DNA from: Marsupella aquatica
Taxonomy: Eukaryota > Marchantiophyta
DNA length: 64,000 bases
Direction of reading: 5' to 3'
NCBI GenBank assembly: GCA_973895155.1
Contig: OZ316896.1
Location: 9,300,001-9,364,000 of the forward strand
Of the stretch, positions 1-10,725 are shown piece after piece. How positions within the stretch are numbered: position 1 is the stretch's first letter; the number at the start of each line of letters is the position of its first letter. The notes below the pieces were generated by a model. It made no database searches. It saw only the letters and a list, made by a program, of their open reading frames with translations, and was not told the DNA's origin. Position numbers and translations under genes: made by a program.

Positions 1-81
1 TCCTAGCCATGCTGTTTGATTTCAGCGATTCGTCGGAGTTTTGAAAGTGGATGCACAGTAAAGTTGTGTTTGATTGTCCAG

Positions 82-1988
82 GAATGTCTCATTGAAGATG
101 CTACTGAGGAGGACATGGAAGTTGCACCAGCTGAGCCCGTCAAAAAGTCTAGCTCCAAGAGCAAGAAGGATAAAGCAGGTGATGAAATTCCGGCTGCAAG
201 CTTGGCTTTCAAAATCAGCAACAAAGTACCATACAAAACGGTCCTCAAAGGTATGCTGTTGTGTCCTCCCAGTTCGCTGTTGTTGACATTTGATAGAGTT
301 ATTCGTCGTTGGGTCGTACTGTTATATTTTCTATCAATTTAGTGCAAACTAATTCTTCATTTCGTCGATTGCACGTGTCTTCGGGATGAGCTTTCTTACC
401 AAGGACAGTTTGTGCACAAGATCATGAGTGTGCTGTGTTGACTTACAAGGCTATGTTTCCTTTCGCAGCACACCATTCAATTGTCTTGAAGGCTGACAAC
501 ATGGCGGATAAGCTGGATTGGATGACTAGACTAAGAAAATGCATGGGAAGTGCTCCAGCTCCAAAGGAATCAGAATCAACGGGGAAGAAGGGATCCACAA
601 TGAAAACGTCGTCCTCTGCACCTTCTCTAACTGAAACAAACCGTGCAGCATCAGACGGCCCTGTGGTATGTCATTAATTTCCTCCATCGATGGACGATTC
701 CCCTTGCAGGATAGTTATTACGAAGTTTGTCTGCTTTTATAGCCACCCCGCCGCCTATTGATTGCGGTTTCTTGGCCAATATGACTAGGATCCGGTCTTT
801 CAAAGGAGGCCTATCGACCCGGAGGAGGATCTCAGGCTTATGGCACAGGAAGTGCGGGATTATGTAGAAGCTGTTCTGAACAGCTTGTCAGCAAACATTC
901 CTAAGGTGAGTCTGCCATCTATAGCGTGTCGCCAAGTTAGTGCTACATTGGCATTTTGTTCAAACTGTTTCAATATTGGAGATTCTGTTAGATATACGTA
1001 GTTCCTCTAGATTTGGTTCTTGATGTCTGACTTTGTGTTACGTATGGCCGAGCAGGCAGTGGTCCTTTGTCAAGTGGAGAGATCAAAAGATGCAATGCTT
1101 CCTCAATTGTATAGCTCCTTAAGGTTTGTACAATCGGTGCTTGGCTTACTGGCAGTTTTTCTATGGTTTGAGTGCTTAAGCATTCTAACAATCTAACTGA
1201 TAAGTCTTATGGGAGAAGCAAGTTATGGTCTGAGTATATTCAGTTGGTAAAATACTTTCGCGACGAGTGTAGTTTGAGGGAGACGACGTTGCTGATCGAG
1301 CATACAGATGCCATTCTAGGTTTATGTACTGTCAATTGGAATTGTTTTTACGGCTACTTACCGGAAAAAAGATGAGCAAGGAATTACAGGAAGTCAGAAA
1401 TAGCCAGGATTGGGATGTTGTCGGCACAAATTCTGACTGTATAAGCCCGGAAATGCTTTTTGTACAGCTCGCATACTACAGCAAAAATTCAGGAGCTATT
1501 ACAAGAGGATCAAGGTGTAAAGAAACGCAGGGATAAAGTGCAACGCCAAGCTTCTCTCCTAACAAAGCTGACCCGTCAGCTTAGTATACATGAAGCTCGT
1601 GCATCTAATGCTGAGGGATTTAGTGGTCCTGACAGTAATGGTAAGCTTCTGCTCTCTTTATATTTAGTCAGTTGGAGCCTAAAATTTCTGTCAGTTGACT
1701 TTTCCTAATACCTGTAAGTTTTTATTTTATCTACTCTTTTGCACAGGATCTTCTACCCCGAAAGCGGCAGAACCAGACGATTGGCGAGTTGCCTTTGAAG
1801 AGGCTGGAAGTGCATCACGGTCGAGTGCACCAAGTCCTCGCGGTAGCTCACGGATGGGGAATGGTGATGTAAGTTCACGCTACGGTGATAACGATGAAAA
1901 TGGGGATCTGGGTTCACAGAGCATGAGGAGGACTCCAGGCCGCCTCCCTCCACCTCCTCCAGGCAGCAACATGTATAATAGATATTAA
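82..1988 (+). CDS. DRP2: Dynamin-related protein 2 (DRP2-type dynamin), C-terminal part, six exons
   Basis: Large GTPase that pinches off clathrin-coated vesicles at the plasma membrane and trans-Golgi (known for plant DRP2). The GTPase and middle domains lie off the left edge. Visible exons, all with GT-AG borders and consistent phases: 82-250, 469-665, 789-905, 1056-1123, 1468-1640, 1747-1988 (stop TAA), together 321 residues. In order they encode the second half of the PH domain ([14 protein letters not shown], then [20 protein letters not shown]), a Ser/Lys-rich linker, the GTPase effector domain ([33 protein letters not shown]), a basic coiled stretch ([16 protein letters not shown]) and a Pro-rich tail ([13 protein letters not shown]) that would bind SH3 domains. 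Exon order and motifs match plant DRP2 closely. No break is seen. The exon upstream of 82 is not in the window or was not recognised. Confidence 0.95.
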
Positions 1989-4008
1989 GCAGTCGAAATT
2001 TGCTTCTCCGGCAAAGCTCCTGGGTTTCATGGAGTAACTTCACTCTCTGTGTGGCACTCCCTTTAGCAGTAGTGCGCACCATTCGTTCGGGTCCGAGGTA
2101 GGATAAGTTGAATCCATTTTTTCTGGGTGAGGTGGGTTTTGTGGGTTGACCTATGAGTCACCCACAATATATTTTTAAGATGACATGTCATGTTGTCCTA
2201 TGTTATGTTAAATCCCGACATCTGAATTTGCGGTCAGTGACTGCGAAGCTTCAGTCCTCTTGTAATTGAGTACGCCCATCCCCTTCGCCCAGGTTGCAAT
2301 ATATTAGACCAAACCTATGTTTTTTCTTAAATGCTTTTTGCGGGCTCGCTGCTTTTCGTGTTCTCACCAATGATGTCCTAGTCTCGCGTTGAGCTCAGAT
2401 CGCCAGTCCGAGTCTTCTGATTACGAGTCGCTTGTGGTATCAATCCCCTCGTCACGATTTTCGAGTACAGTATTTCTTACCACTGGTGCTTCCATTTTCT
2501 CTAAAATCCGTCCCTCAGGGCGGCTTCCATATTATTAGAATTGGAATAGAGATAAAATTGCATCTACTTTTGTTGTGGGAAGCTTCTCGAAGGCTTGGAC
2601 TACTAGTCACCTAGGATCACTTTTAAGAACGGCTCGATTGTACTGGATGGTCATGGGGCTATACTCTGCTCACAGAATTCCCAGTCATGAACGCTTTGTT
2701 CTAGCCAGGAAAACATTTGTTCTCCTATGTCCCGGTCATTGAGTGATGCAACAATGAAAGCTTGAGGTGAGAAATGGTCGAATGAGACAAGGTAAGGCAA
2801 CTCTCGTAAAACTATTAAACTGACACTATGCAGGTGGACCGCATTGCTTTCAACCCTTTCATGCGTAGTCTCACACAAGGTTAACCTGAATTAACCAATG
2901 GTTTGGGTAGTATAATGAAATTCCTTTCTGGAGGGGCACAGAGGATGGAAGCCTGGATGGACGCCTGTATTTGTCAAAACGGGTTGGAACCGTGATGGGG
3001 TGAAGTGACGCTCTTGTCAGCTCATCTAGTACATACATTGCACCAATGAGCGAAATGTGACAAGCAAACCATATCATATATGGAAATTTGTAGGTTTCTC
3101 AATGAAATTTGGATATTGAACGACCATTGTGGCCATATCATAGTTTGTCCATGTTATCCGCTAGCAAGTGCAGAAAATAATCAAATAATGGAGTAAAATC
3201 ATCTTAATTGAAGACAAAGTGTAACATGCTTTAATATATAAACAAAGTCCTGCAAATATGTCCATAAGTTGAATACAACAAAACATGCACAATCTTTATG
3301 GACCCCAAACAAGTCTTTTGCAAAATCCCTAGAGTGATTGAAATTGGTTTATGCCACCAAGAGAACCCAACAAACAAATACGACCATTTTTGTATTTGTT
3401 GTGAGCTGCGAAAAACGGTTGGAAGGGTAAAGACTTAGGAAATGAAAAACTAACATTTCAATAAACAAACAGTGGAGTTTTAGTTCATTTACTTAACAAA
3501 CAACAAAAACTAACCCTCGTCATTGGGTCTGATCACTTGCTACAAAAGAGGACAGTGGATGAAGGGTTTAGAATGATTGAAATTGATTCCACAATAGTCA
3601 CAAGAAAATATGCATGTCATCAGATTTCTTAGATCAATGAATGAGATCAAAATTTGATAATTAACCATGGCGCTGTGCACTTTGAATCGCCTTACTTTAA
3701 GTTAATCACTTGTTCTTTTGGGATTGTCATGATGTTTTTTAATATGTGCTACCAAGGGTTGTCAATATCCTAAGATGAATCAAAGAGTTTTTTAGGGATA
3801 TGATATTTTTCTCAAGCTTGTTTGGGCTGAAACTTTTCATATTGCTTCATAGCTTTTGGGACCTACTTACTAGATAAATTTGAGGAAAAATAAAGGATTT
3901 CCCAAAACTTCCTGCTAACCTCATCAAAACAATGAGATGATATAGATTAAAGGGAATTAAAGGGAGATAGCATTGGGGAAAACATGGGTGGAGTGTAAGG
4001 GTGGGAAG
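1989..4008. other. Intergenic: dynamin 3' UTR and unannotated AT-rich sequence
   Basis: The dynamin 3' UTR probably covers roughly 1989-2320. Beyond that the sequence is AT-rich, with short stop-limited reading frames only. I see no conserved protein, RNA gene or clear repeat. The copia element inserted at its right end. Confidence 0.5.
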
Positions 4009-4537
4009 TGTTGGGTATTTACTCTTACGTCTAGGTTAGGTATGACGTGGTTGGTACAACAACGTGGGTTGGTACAACTACGTGGTTAGGTACAACTACG
4101 TGATTAGGTACAACTATGTGGTTAGGTACAACTACGTGATTAGGTACAACTATGTGGTTAGGTACAACTACGTGATTAGGTACAACTATGTGGTTAGGTA
4201 CAACTACGTGATTAGGTACAACTATGTGGTTAGGTATAACTATGTGGTTAGGTACAACTATGTGGTTAGGTACAACTAAGTTGCACACTATATCATAAGA
4301 GGCATGTGTGCTTGGAGAGGTAGAACCAAGGCTCATTGTTATGGAGCCACTTGAGAGATAGGGAGAGCTTACACTGTGGAGACTCGGTATAGCCGACGGG
4401 CTTAGAGTTCAGTAAAGCTCTCTTGTGTGTTCCCGTGGACGTAGCCTCAAGGAGGTGAACCACGTATCTCTTGTGTCGACTATTGTGCGTTGGATGGTTC
4501 ATGGGCTTGCCGTTGCGATCGTCGTCTATGCTCAACA
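4009..4537 (+). repeat. 5' LTR of the copia element
   Basis: The LTR is 529 bp, bounded by the inverted repeat TGTTG/CAACA, and should hold the promoter and transcription start. Its left half carries an array of eleven 18-bp units (about 4064-4279). The right half (about 4280-4537) is the part shared with the three solo LTRs elsewhere in the window. No confident TATA box was identified. Confidence 0.96.
4064..4279 (+). repeat. 18-bp minisatellite inside the 5' LTR
   Basis: About eleven 18-bp units of the form GGTACAACTAYGTGRTTA. ACGTG-ATTA and ATGTG-GTTA variants alternate, giving a 36-bp higher-order repeat, followed by three uniform units. Every other unit contains ACGTG, the core of plant G-box/ABRE-like sites. 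The unit length is a multiple of three, so both strands read as short repetitive open frames, which are not taken as genes. An identical array lies in the 3' LTR at 10247-10462. Confidence 0.95.
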
Positions 4538-4539
4538 AT

Positions 4540-4551
4540 TGGTATCAGAGC
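4540..4551 (+). other. Primer-binding site, initiator methionine tRNA
   Basis: TGGTATCAGAGC, complementary to the 3' end of plant initiator tRNA-Met, begins two bases after the 5' LTR. This is the usual primer for plant Ty1/copia reverse transcription. Confidence 0.95.
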
Positions 4552-5691
4552 ATGCTTGGGAGGTGACGTGTGTTCGTGACGGGATTTCATGACGGTTTTT
4601 CCAGCGTTGAGTGTTGGTGGATTTTCCAGAGTTCCATCGCATGGAACTTGGAGTTTATGGGCTCAACGGATAGATCAGGGCAAGAGCTTTCTAACGGTGT
4701 GAAGAAATCGTTGAACGGAGCTCGTGGTGCAGAGAGATCTAAGTTTTCGTCGTTCTGGATTTTGTGAAGAAAGTTGGCAATCGACTCGGAGGGAGAAGCG
4801 TCAAGTGTTTTGACTCAACGGAGAGATTGAGGCAAGACGATTGTTTTTGAGTCCGGGATTGGCTCTTTGATGCAAAGAGGAAGGCTAAGCAAAATCAATT
4901 ACCTTGTTGGACTTGGTGACGACACCAAGTGCAATTGATCAACATTCGTTGTTGACAAGGTACCATTTTTTTCTCTTTGAAAAACTGATTCGAAATTGGC
5001 TATGGCAATTGAGAGAAATCTGTCATCTTTACCAATTTTTTTCTCCCTCGTTCTTTCCTCGTTTTGGGTGCTTCTTATATCGATCTTCATCGCCTCGGAG
5101 TCTAGTTTCCAAATCTGAAATCGGATCTTGATTTAGTCAAAACCCGAGTGAGATATCTTGCGTTTGGTGTCGAGGGGTACATTCTGCCGTGTGTATTTTC
5201 TGCGCGCGCGACCAGATTTCGACGACGAAGGGTGGTAGGGGGTTTTGGGGGTTCGAGGACACATGTCAGCCCCTCGATTGTTCTTCCAAAATTCCCACAG
5301 GGCCTGTACAAGGGTCATAGAATATTCCAAAAAACCAGAGAGCTATTTTTTGACCGTCCGACAAAGATTTCATCCGCCGAACGGTAACTTTTTTGGTTAT
5401 TTTTCGGCGAGGTCGTAGCCATTGAAGTTGGCAATGCAGCGCACCAATCACATCGCAATTCCGACAACGGGTTGTACTTGGTATTTCGGTTATTCCCTGA
5501 GGTGGTCAAAACGGGGGAGTTTCCCAAGGTTTTACCCACCTCGACCGAAATTTGAATAACTTTTCCGTCAAATTTCGATTTTGATTTCGGTTTTCAGTAT
5601 TGGACTCCTAGCTTTGTGGGCTACGCGGCGGTGTTGAGTTTCGAGTTTTTTGAGAAGTTGTGAAAAACAACATTTTTTGTGACTTTCTCAT
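4552..5691 (+). other. Long untranslated leader of the copia element
   Basis: About 1.1 kb separates the primer site from the gag ATG, longer than the short leaders typical of Ty1/copia. Only short unrelated reading frames are present and none resembles a retroelement protein. It may carry packaging or translation signals, which cannot be identified by eye. Confidence 0.6.
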
Positions 5692-6726
5692 ATGAGTGAT
5701 TCGGAGGAGTTTTTCGAAGACGTGGAACTTGAAGCACGAGGGTCACCGCGGATGTTTCAGGGGCAGAGAGAGGAGCAGGAGGAAGAGCACGTGACACCGA
5801 TACCATCACCGGTGCGGCGTGTGGTGGAGGAAGCAGTACTACTACCGGAGCTCACGGTAAAGAAGAAGATGGGGACTTTCAAGCTTGGGGGACCCAAGTA
5901 TGAAGTGACAAAGTATGATGGGCGCTCTGACTACTTGCTATGGGAGAAGCAGGTGAAGGGAGTGCTTTATGCGTCAGGGATGGGCCAACTGCTGAGCCCT
6001 CGTGAAGACGATGTTGATGAGAAACAATGGGACCGCATGCAGGAGCAGGGAGTGTGGTGTGTTACACTCTATCTCATGCCTCCCATCATCAAGCAGTTGG
6101 GTGCACATAAGGATTGCATGTCCTTATTTGCGGAATTGCAGAGCAAGTATCACCGCAAGGAGTTGTCGAACCGGCTCTACACTTCCTACAAACTGATGAG
6201 TTTCAGGATGAAGGAATCTGGTACGAAGTTGCAAGACCATGTGGATGCTTTCAACGACATGGTCGTTGACTTGGAAAACCTTGGGGAGACTTTGAATGAT
6301 GAGACGAAGGCTCTGCAGCTTCTTAGTTCATTGCCTCCATCTTACCAGTCCCTATCACGAGTGTTGTTGCATCGTGATAGGGATACCATTTCATACAATG
6401 ACGTGGTAAGTTCTCTGCTTAGTGATGATCTTCAGCAGAAGATGCACATCACGTCACAGCCTTCATCATCTGGTGCTGCCCTCAATGTTAACCGTGGGAG
6501 GAGTATGCAGCGACCAACTGGGGACCGTAGAACCCAGTTTAGATCTAAATCCAGATCTAAGTCCAAGGGTAAATCCCCTCAGAGGAGGCAGGTGACATGT
6601 TGGAAGTGCAACCAAGTTGGACACTTCAAGCGAGACTGTAAGGGAAAGGCAGCGGAAACTTCATCGGCAAATGTGGCTAGGGCTGATGGAGAAGCTGATT
6701 TACTCAATGATGAGTATGTTTTATGA
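5692..6726 (+). CDS. gag: Copia Gag (nucleocapsid) polyprotein
   Basis: The 344-residue product forms the cytoplasmic virus-like particle and binds the element RNA. It has an acidic N-terminus (MSDSEEFFEDVELEARG), a copia-type Gag core from about residue 75 (YDGRSDYLLWEKQVKGVL, ending near LPPSYQSLSRVLLH), an Arg/Ser/Lys-rich linker and one CCHC zinc knuckle (CWKCNQVGHFKRDC) near residues 300-313. The first ATG after the leader in this frame is used. The frame stops at TGA 6724-6726. Directly downstream, the same frame reads into a protease-like active-site stretch, so this stop probably cuts an original gag-protease reading frame. Confidence 0.92.
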   Translation: MSDSEEFFEDVELEARGSPRMFQGQREEQEEEHVTPIPSPVRRVVEEAVLLPELTVKKKMGTFKLGGPKYEVTKYDGRSDYLLWEKQVKGVLYASGMGQLLSPREDDVDEKQWDRMQEQGVWCVTLYLMPPIIKQLGAHKDCMSLFAELQSKYHRKELSNRLYTSYKLMSFRMKESGTKLQDHVDAFNDMVVDLENLGETLNDETKALQLLSSLPPSYQSLSRVLLHRDRDTISYNDVVSSLLSDDLQQKMHITSQPSSSGAALNVNRGRSMQRPTGDRRTQFRSKSRSKSKGKSPQRRQVTCWKCNQVGHFKRDCKGKAAETSSANVARADGEADLLNDEYVL

Positions 6727-6900
6727 AGCCGGGGGTATGCCCTGTGCACGTCATCTAGGAGAGCAGATGATGTGTGGATTCTTGATTGTGCTTGCTCTTT
6801 TCATATTTGTTACATTCGTGAGTTTTTCAGTTCTTACTCTATTTTCAAACGGTTTAGTTCTGATGGGAAATGATCACTCCTGTCAAATTGAGGGAATTGG
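6727..6900 (+). pseudogene. Interrupted copia protease region
   Basis: After the gag TGA the same frame reads WILDCACSFHICYIREFFSS (from 6775), the aspartic protease active-site region, with D-C-A where D-S/T-G/A is usual. That frame stops shortly after. From about 6865 the continuation of the domain (LVLMGNDHSCQIEGIG) is in the next frame, the pol frame. The protease is therefore split by one stop and one frameshift within about 6845-6870. Sequencing error cannot be excluded. Confidence 0.75.
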
Positions 6901-9900
6901 GTTTGTGAAGATTCAAATGTTTGATGGCGCTGTGCGCACAGTGTCCGGAGTCAGGTATGTACCTGGCATGCGTAAGAATCTGATTTCACTCGGTGTGTTG
7001 GATTCAAATGGTCATCAATGGAGCGTTATTGATGGTGAACTTCAAGTCAGGTCGGGAGAGACAGTGATTTTGAAGGGGAGTAGACAAAAGAATTTGTATG
7101 TGTTACAGGGCAATACTGTATGTGGAGAGGCCAATGTAACCAAGTCTCACGAGGAGATGACTCAACTGTGGCATTCACGGCTAGGCCACATGAGTGAGAA
7201 GGGTTTGGCTATCTTACGGAAGAATGGACTCATTTCTGATTTGCAATCTTGTAAATTAGAGTTTTGTGAGCATTGCATTCTTGGAAAGCAGCATCGTCGT
7301 GCTTTTGGTGTTGGAACTCATCGTTCTAAAGCGGTTCTTGAGTACATACATAGTGACGTGTGGGGTCCATCCCCGACTCCCTCACACTCTGGAAAGTTGT
7401 ACTATGTATCATTTATTGATGATTACTCAAGATTTGTGTGGATTTATTTCATGACGCATAAGTCTGATGTCTTGTCCATTTTTAAGAAGTGGAAGGCCCA
7501 GGTGGAGAATCAGACTGGAAACACGATCAAGTGTTTGGATACAAGGGTGAAGAGTCTGAGGTCAGACAACGGCGGGGAGTACACTTCAATGGAATTTGAA
7601 GAGTACTGTTCAGAACAGGGGATAACTCGCCATCTCACCACAGTTTATACTCCGCAGCAGAATGGTGTCGCTGAGAGGCTCAATCGGACACTGTTGGAGC
7701 GGTCACGGAGTATGTTGAGCCAATCAGGTTTACCACAAGAATTTTGGGCAGAAGCTGTCAATACCGCAGCTTATTTGGTAAATCTTTCTCCTTCTAGTGC
7801 TATCAATTTCAAAACGCCGTTTGAGATGCGCTATAAGCGGCAAGCAGACTATCATGGCTTGGTAATTTTTGGAAGTGATGCATATGCTCTCACACCAAAG
7901 CAGAATAGGACCAAGTTGGATCCTACCTCCAGGAAATGTGTTTTTCTTGGGTACCAGAGTGGTGTGAAAGCCTATAGGCTATGGGATCCTATTGCCTGTA
8001 AGCTCGTTGTCAGTAGGGATGTTTCCTTCAATGAATCCAGATTATTGAAGGAGGGGGAGAATACTCAGGTCTCCCGTACTGACAAAAGAAAATCTCCTAT
8101 CCCGGATCTCGTTGAGGGGGAGATTGGTTATGAGGTGCATGACCGGAGAGAAGGAGTTGCTCCAATTATGGAGCTGGTTCCTGTGCCAGAGGAACCAGAG
8201 GAGTTTGTTGATGCTGGTGAGCAGCAAGTGGATGCTGTTGAGCTTCAAATTGTACCAGCACACGCAGATCAACCGGAGTCATCGGCTAGAAGAACATCTG
8301 GTCGCACTGTACGCGCTCCATCAAGGTATGGACAGTGGGTTGATTCATCTCAACTGCAAGAGGATGATTTTACAGCTGATGATGAGGGTGATGCGTTAAT
8401 TTTGGAAGAAGGAGAACCTTCTTCATTTCATGAGGCAAGTGCTTCAAAGGAGAAGCAAAAGTGGACTGCAGCAATGCAAACAGAGATGCAGTCACTAAAG
8501 GACAACAAAACTTGGGAGCTTGTTAAGCTGCCTAAGGGTCAGCAAGTGGTGGACAGCAAGTGGATTTACAAGCTGAAGGATAATTCCATAGGAGGTGGAT
8601 CGAAGGTCTACAAGGCTAGATTGGTAGCAAAGGGATTCACACAAGAGAAAGGTGTGGATTACAATGAGGTCTTCTCACCAGTTGCTAAGTACTCTACAAT
8701 ACGACTATTGTGTGTACTTGTTGTAATGTTTGGTCTGCTCCTAGATCAGATGGATGTTGTCACAGCTTTCCTCTATGGCACATTGGAAGAGGTGATCTTC
8801 ATGAGACAACCGCTAGGTTTTGTGAAGAGAGGACAGGAGGAATTGGTTTGCAGATTGCTGAAATCCTTGTATGGGTTGAAGCAGTCACCAAGACAGTGGA
8901 ACAAGCGGTTTGACGATTGGATTCGGTCACAAGGTTTTCACAGAAGTGTATTTGACCCTTGTGTGTATTTGAAACCGGTGAAGAATGTTGTCTTTGGGTT
9001 CATTGTTTTAGTACTTTATGTGGATGACATGCTAATTGCAGCCAAGGATAGGTCTGAGATTGTTAAGCTCAAGGCACTGCTTAGTGCAGAGTTTAAGATG
9101 AAGGACTTAGGGCCAGCTAAGAGGATTTTGGGTATGGAGATCACTAGGGACTTGGAGGCTGGCAAGCTATGGTTGACGCAGAGCAGTTACGCGAGGAAGG
9201 TAATTGCAAGGTTCAACATGGAGAATAGCAAGCCAGTAAGTACCCCGTTGGCTCCACACTTCAAGTTATCATCAGCGTTCTGTCCTACGGATGACACAGA
9301 GAAGGGGTTGATGTCAAAGGTTCCATATGACAAGGCAGTGGGGAGTCTCATGTATTTGATGACTTGCACTAGACCTGATCTTGCCATGGCTATGGGCAAG
9401 GTGAGCAGGTACATGTCGAATCCAGGGAAGGTACACTGGGAAGCAGTGAAGTGGATTATCAGGTACTTGAAGGGTACCGTGGATCATGGTCTTTTATTTG
9501 ATGCGAATGCAAAGAATGCTAGATCATTGATTGGCTATGTAGATTCTGACTATGGACAAGATTTGGACCGAAGGAGATCAACAACAGGATACGTGTTCAC
9601 ACTTGGCGGTGGATGCATAAGTTGGAGGTCTACTTTGCAGAAGTGTATTGCTCAGTCTACTACAGAAGCGGAGTATGTTGCAGCTGCGGAAGCAGCAAAG
9701 GAAGCGATTTGGTTGGATAGACTTATCACTGAAATGGGATTGCCACAGGGGAATGTGAAGCTCCATTGTGATAGTCAAAGTGCGCTCCACCTTGCTGTGA
9801 ACCAGGTGATGGACAGCAGAGTGAAGCACATTGACGTCAGGTACCATTTTATCAGGCAGGCTGTGTCTGATAAATTGTTTGAGCTAGTCAAGATTGATGG

Positions 9901-10000
9901 TAAACTCAACCCGGCTGACGCATTTACCAAAGTGATTCCTTTGGAGAGTTTCTCTAGACACCGTGACGTATTGCAGGTTTTGCAATTGCATCACAAGTAG
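6860..10000 (+). CDS. pol: Copia Pol: integrase, reverse transcriptase, RNase H
   Basis: The open frame runs to TAG at 9998-10000; its meaningful part starts after the protease frameshift near 6860. In order: the GAG-pre-integrase zinc module (HSRLGH with CEHC), the integrase core with D (HSDVWGP), D (RSDNGGEY) and E (PQQNGVAERLNRT), an acidic linker, the reverse transcriptase from WTAAMQTEMQSLKDNKTWEL through LYVDDMLIAA, and RNase H (GYVDSDYGQDLDRRRSTTGY, STTEAEYVAA, HCDSQSALHLA) ending near NPADAFTKVIP. All catalytic residues I can place are present. The domain order is diagnostic of Ty1/copia. The frame has no ATG of its own at the natural boundary, as expected for part of a Gag-Pol polyprotein. 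Expression here would need bypass of the gag stop and the frameshift. Confidence 0.94.
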   Translation: MMGNDHSCQIEGIGFVKIQMFDGAVRTVSGVRYVPGMRKNLISLGVLDSNGHQWSVIDGELQVRSGETVILKGSRQKNLYVLQGNTVCGEANVTKSHEEMTQLWHSRLGHMSEKGLAILRKNGLISDLQSCKLEFCEHCILGKQHRRAFGVGTHRSKAVLEYIHSDVWGPSPTPSHSGKLYYVSFIDDYSRFVWIYFMTHKSDVLSIFKKWKAQVENQTGNTIKCLDTRVKSLRSDNGGEYTSMEFEEYCSEQGITRHLTTVYTPQQNGVAERLNRTLLERSRSMLSQSGLPQEFWAEAVNTAAYLVNLSPSSAINFKTPFEMRYKRQADYHGLVIFGSDAYALTPKQNRTKLDPTSRKCVFLGYQSGVKAYRLWDPIACKLVVSRDVSFNESRLLKEGENTQVSRTDKRKSPIPDLVEGEIGYEVHDRREGVAPIMELVPVPEEPEEFVDAGEQQVDAVELQIVPAHADQPESSARRTSGRTVRAPSRYGQWVDSSQLQEDDFTADDEGDALILEEGEPSSFHEASASKEKQKWTAAMQTEMQSLKDNKTWELVKLPKGQQVVDSKWIYKLKDNSIGGGSKVYKARLVAKGFTQEKGVDYNEVFSPVAKYSTIRLLCVLVVMFGLLLDQMDVVTAFLYGTLEEVIFMRQPLGFVKRGQEELVCRLLKSLYGLKQSPRQWNKRFDDWIRSQGFHRSVFDPCVYLKPVKNVVFGFIVLVLYVDDMLIAAKDRSEIVKLKALLSAEFKMKDLGPAKRILGMEITRDLEAGKLWLTQSSYARKVIARFNMENSKPVSTPLAPHFKLSSAFCPTDDTEKGLMSKVPYDKAVGSLMYLMTCTRPDLAMAMGKVSRYMSNPGKVHWEAVKWIIRYLKGTVDHGLLFDANAKNARSLIGYVDSDYGQDLDRRRSTTGYVFTLGGGCISWRSTLQKCIAQSTTEAEYVAAAEAAKEAIWLDRLITEMGLPQGNVKLHCDSQSALHLAVNQVMDSRVKHIDVRYHFIRQAVSDKLFELVKIDGKLNPADAFTKVIPLESFSRHRDVLQVLQLHHK

Positions 10001-10180
10001 AGTTTTCTTAAACATTCATTGTAATTACTGATATATGCTCTTCCTCATTCCTATGTATTAGGCTACGGCTTAGTTCTGGTTTGCTCTAGTTAGAGAGGGA
10101 AACCGGTTTGGTTTCTGTCCAGAACTTCCCGCTGAGGGATCATATACATTGGCAGTATTACTCTCCCCTAGACCAGAGTC

Positions 10181-10190
10181 AAGAGGAAGA
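10181..10190 (+). other. Polypurine tract
   Basis: AAGAGGAAGA lies two bases before the 3' LTR and is the expected primer site for plus-strand DNA synthesis. Confidence 0.8.
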
Positions 10191-10191
10191 T

Positions 10192-10720
10192 TGTTGGGTA
10201 TTTACTCTTACGTCTAGGTTAGGTATGACGTGGTTGGTACAACAACGTGGGTTGGTACAACTACGTGGTTAGGTACAACTACGTGATTAGGTACAACTAT
10301 GTGGTTAGGTACAACTACGTGATTAGGTACAACTATGTGGTTAGGTACAACTACGTGATTAGGTACAACTATGTGGTTAGGTACAACTACGTGATTAGGT
10401 ACAACTATGTGGTTAGGTACAACTATGTGGTTAGGTACAACTATGTGGTTAGGTACAACTAAGTTGCACACTATATCATAAGAGGCATGTGTGCTTGGAG
10501 AGGTAGAACCAAGGCTCATTGTTATGGAGCCACTTGAGAGATAGGGAGAGCTTACACTGTGGAGACTCGGTATAGCCGACGGGCTTAGAGTTCAGTAAAG
10601 CTCTCTTGTGTGTTCCCGTGGACGTAGCCTCAAGGAGGTGAACCACGTATCTCTTGTGTCGACTATTGTGCGTTGGATGGTTCATGGGCTTGCCGTTGCG
10701 ATCGTCGTCTATGCTCAACA
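10192..10720 (+). repeat. 3' LTR of the copia element
   Basis: A 529-bp copy of the 5' LTR with one substitution (C at 10420). It includes the same eleven-unit 18-bp array (10247-10462) and is followed directly by the GGAAG target duplication. Confidence 0.97.
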
Positions 10721-10725
10721 GGAAG

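Larger units (their letters stand above)
4004..10725 (+). mobile_element. Complete Ty1/copia LTR retrotransposon with target site duplication
   Basis: Two 529-bp LTRs (4009-4537 and 10192-10720) start TGTTG and end CAACA. They flank an interior with primer-binding site, gag, integrase, reverse transcriptase, RNase H and a polypurine tract. The integrase-before-RT order defines Ty1/copia. The 5-bp sequence GGAAG occurs directly outside both ends (4004-4008 and 10721-10725) as the target duplication. By hand comparison the LTRs differ at a single base (T at 4237, C at 10420), so insertion is very recent. Gag and pol lie in different frames and the protease is interrupted (see those entries), so this copy is probably not autonomous. 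Confidence 0.97.

Noticed and set aside
4031-4336. Open frames on both strands over the LTR 18-bp array (also at 10214-10519)
   Set aside because: They arise only because the repeat unit is a multiple of three without stops; the products are simple repeats.
6724-6726. Programmed readthrough or frameshift for Gag-Pol expression
   Set aside because: The protease domain itself is split between two frames, with the shift well after the stop; mutation or error is simpler than two recoding events.
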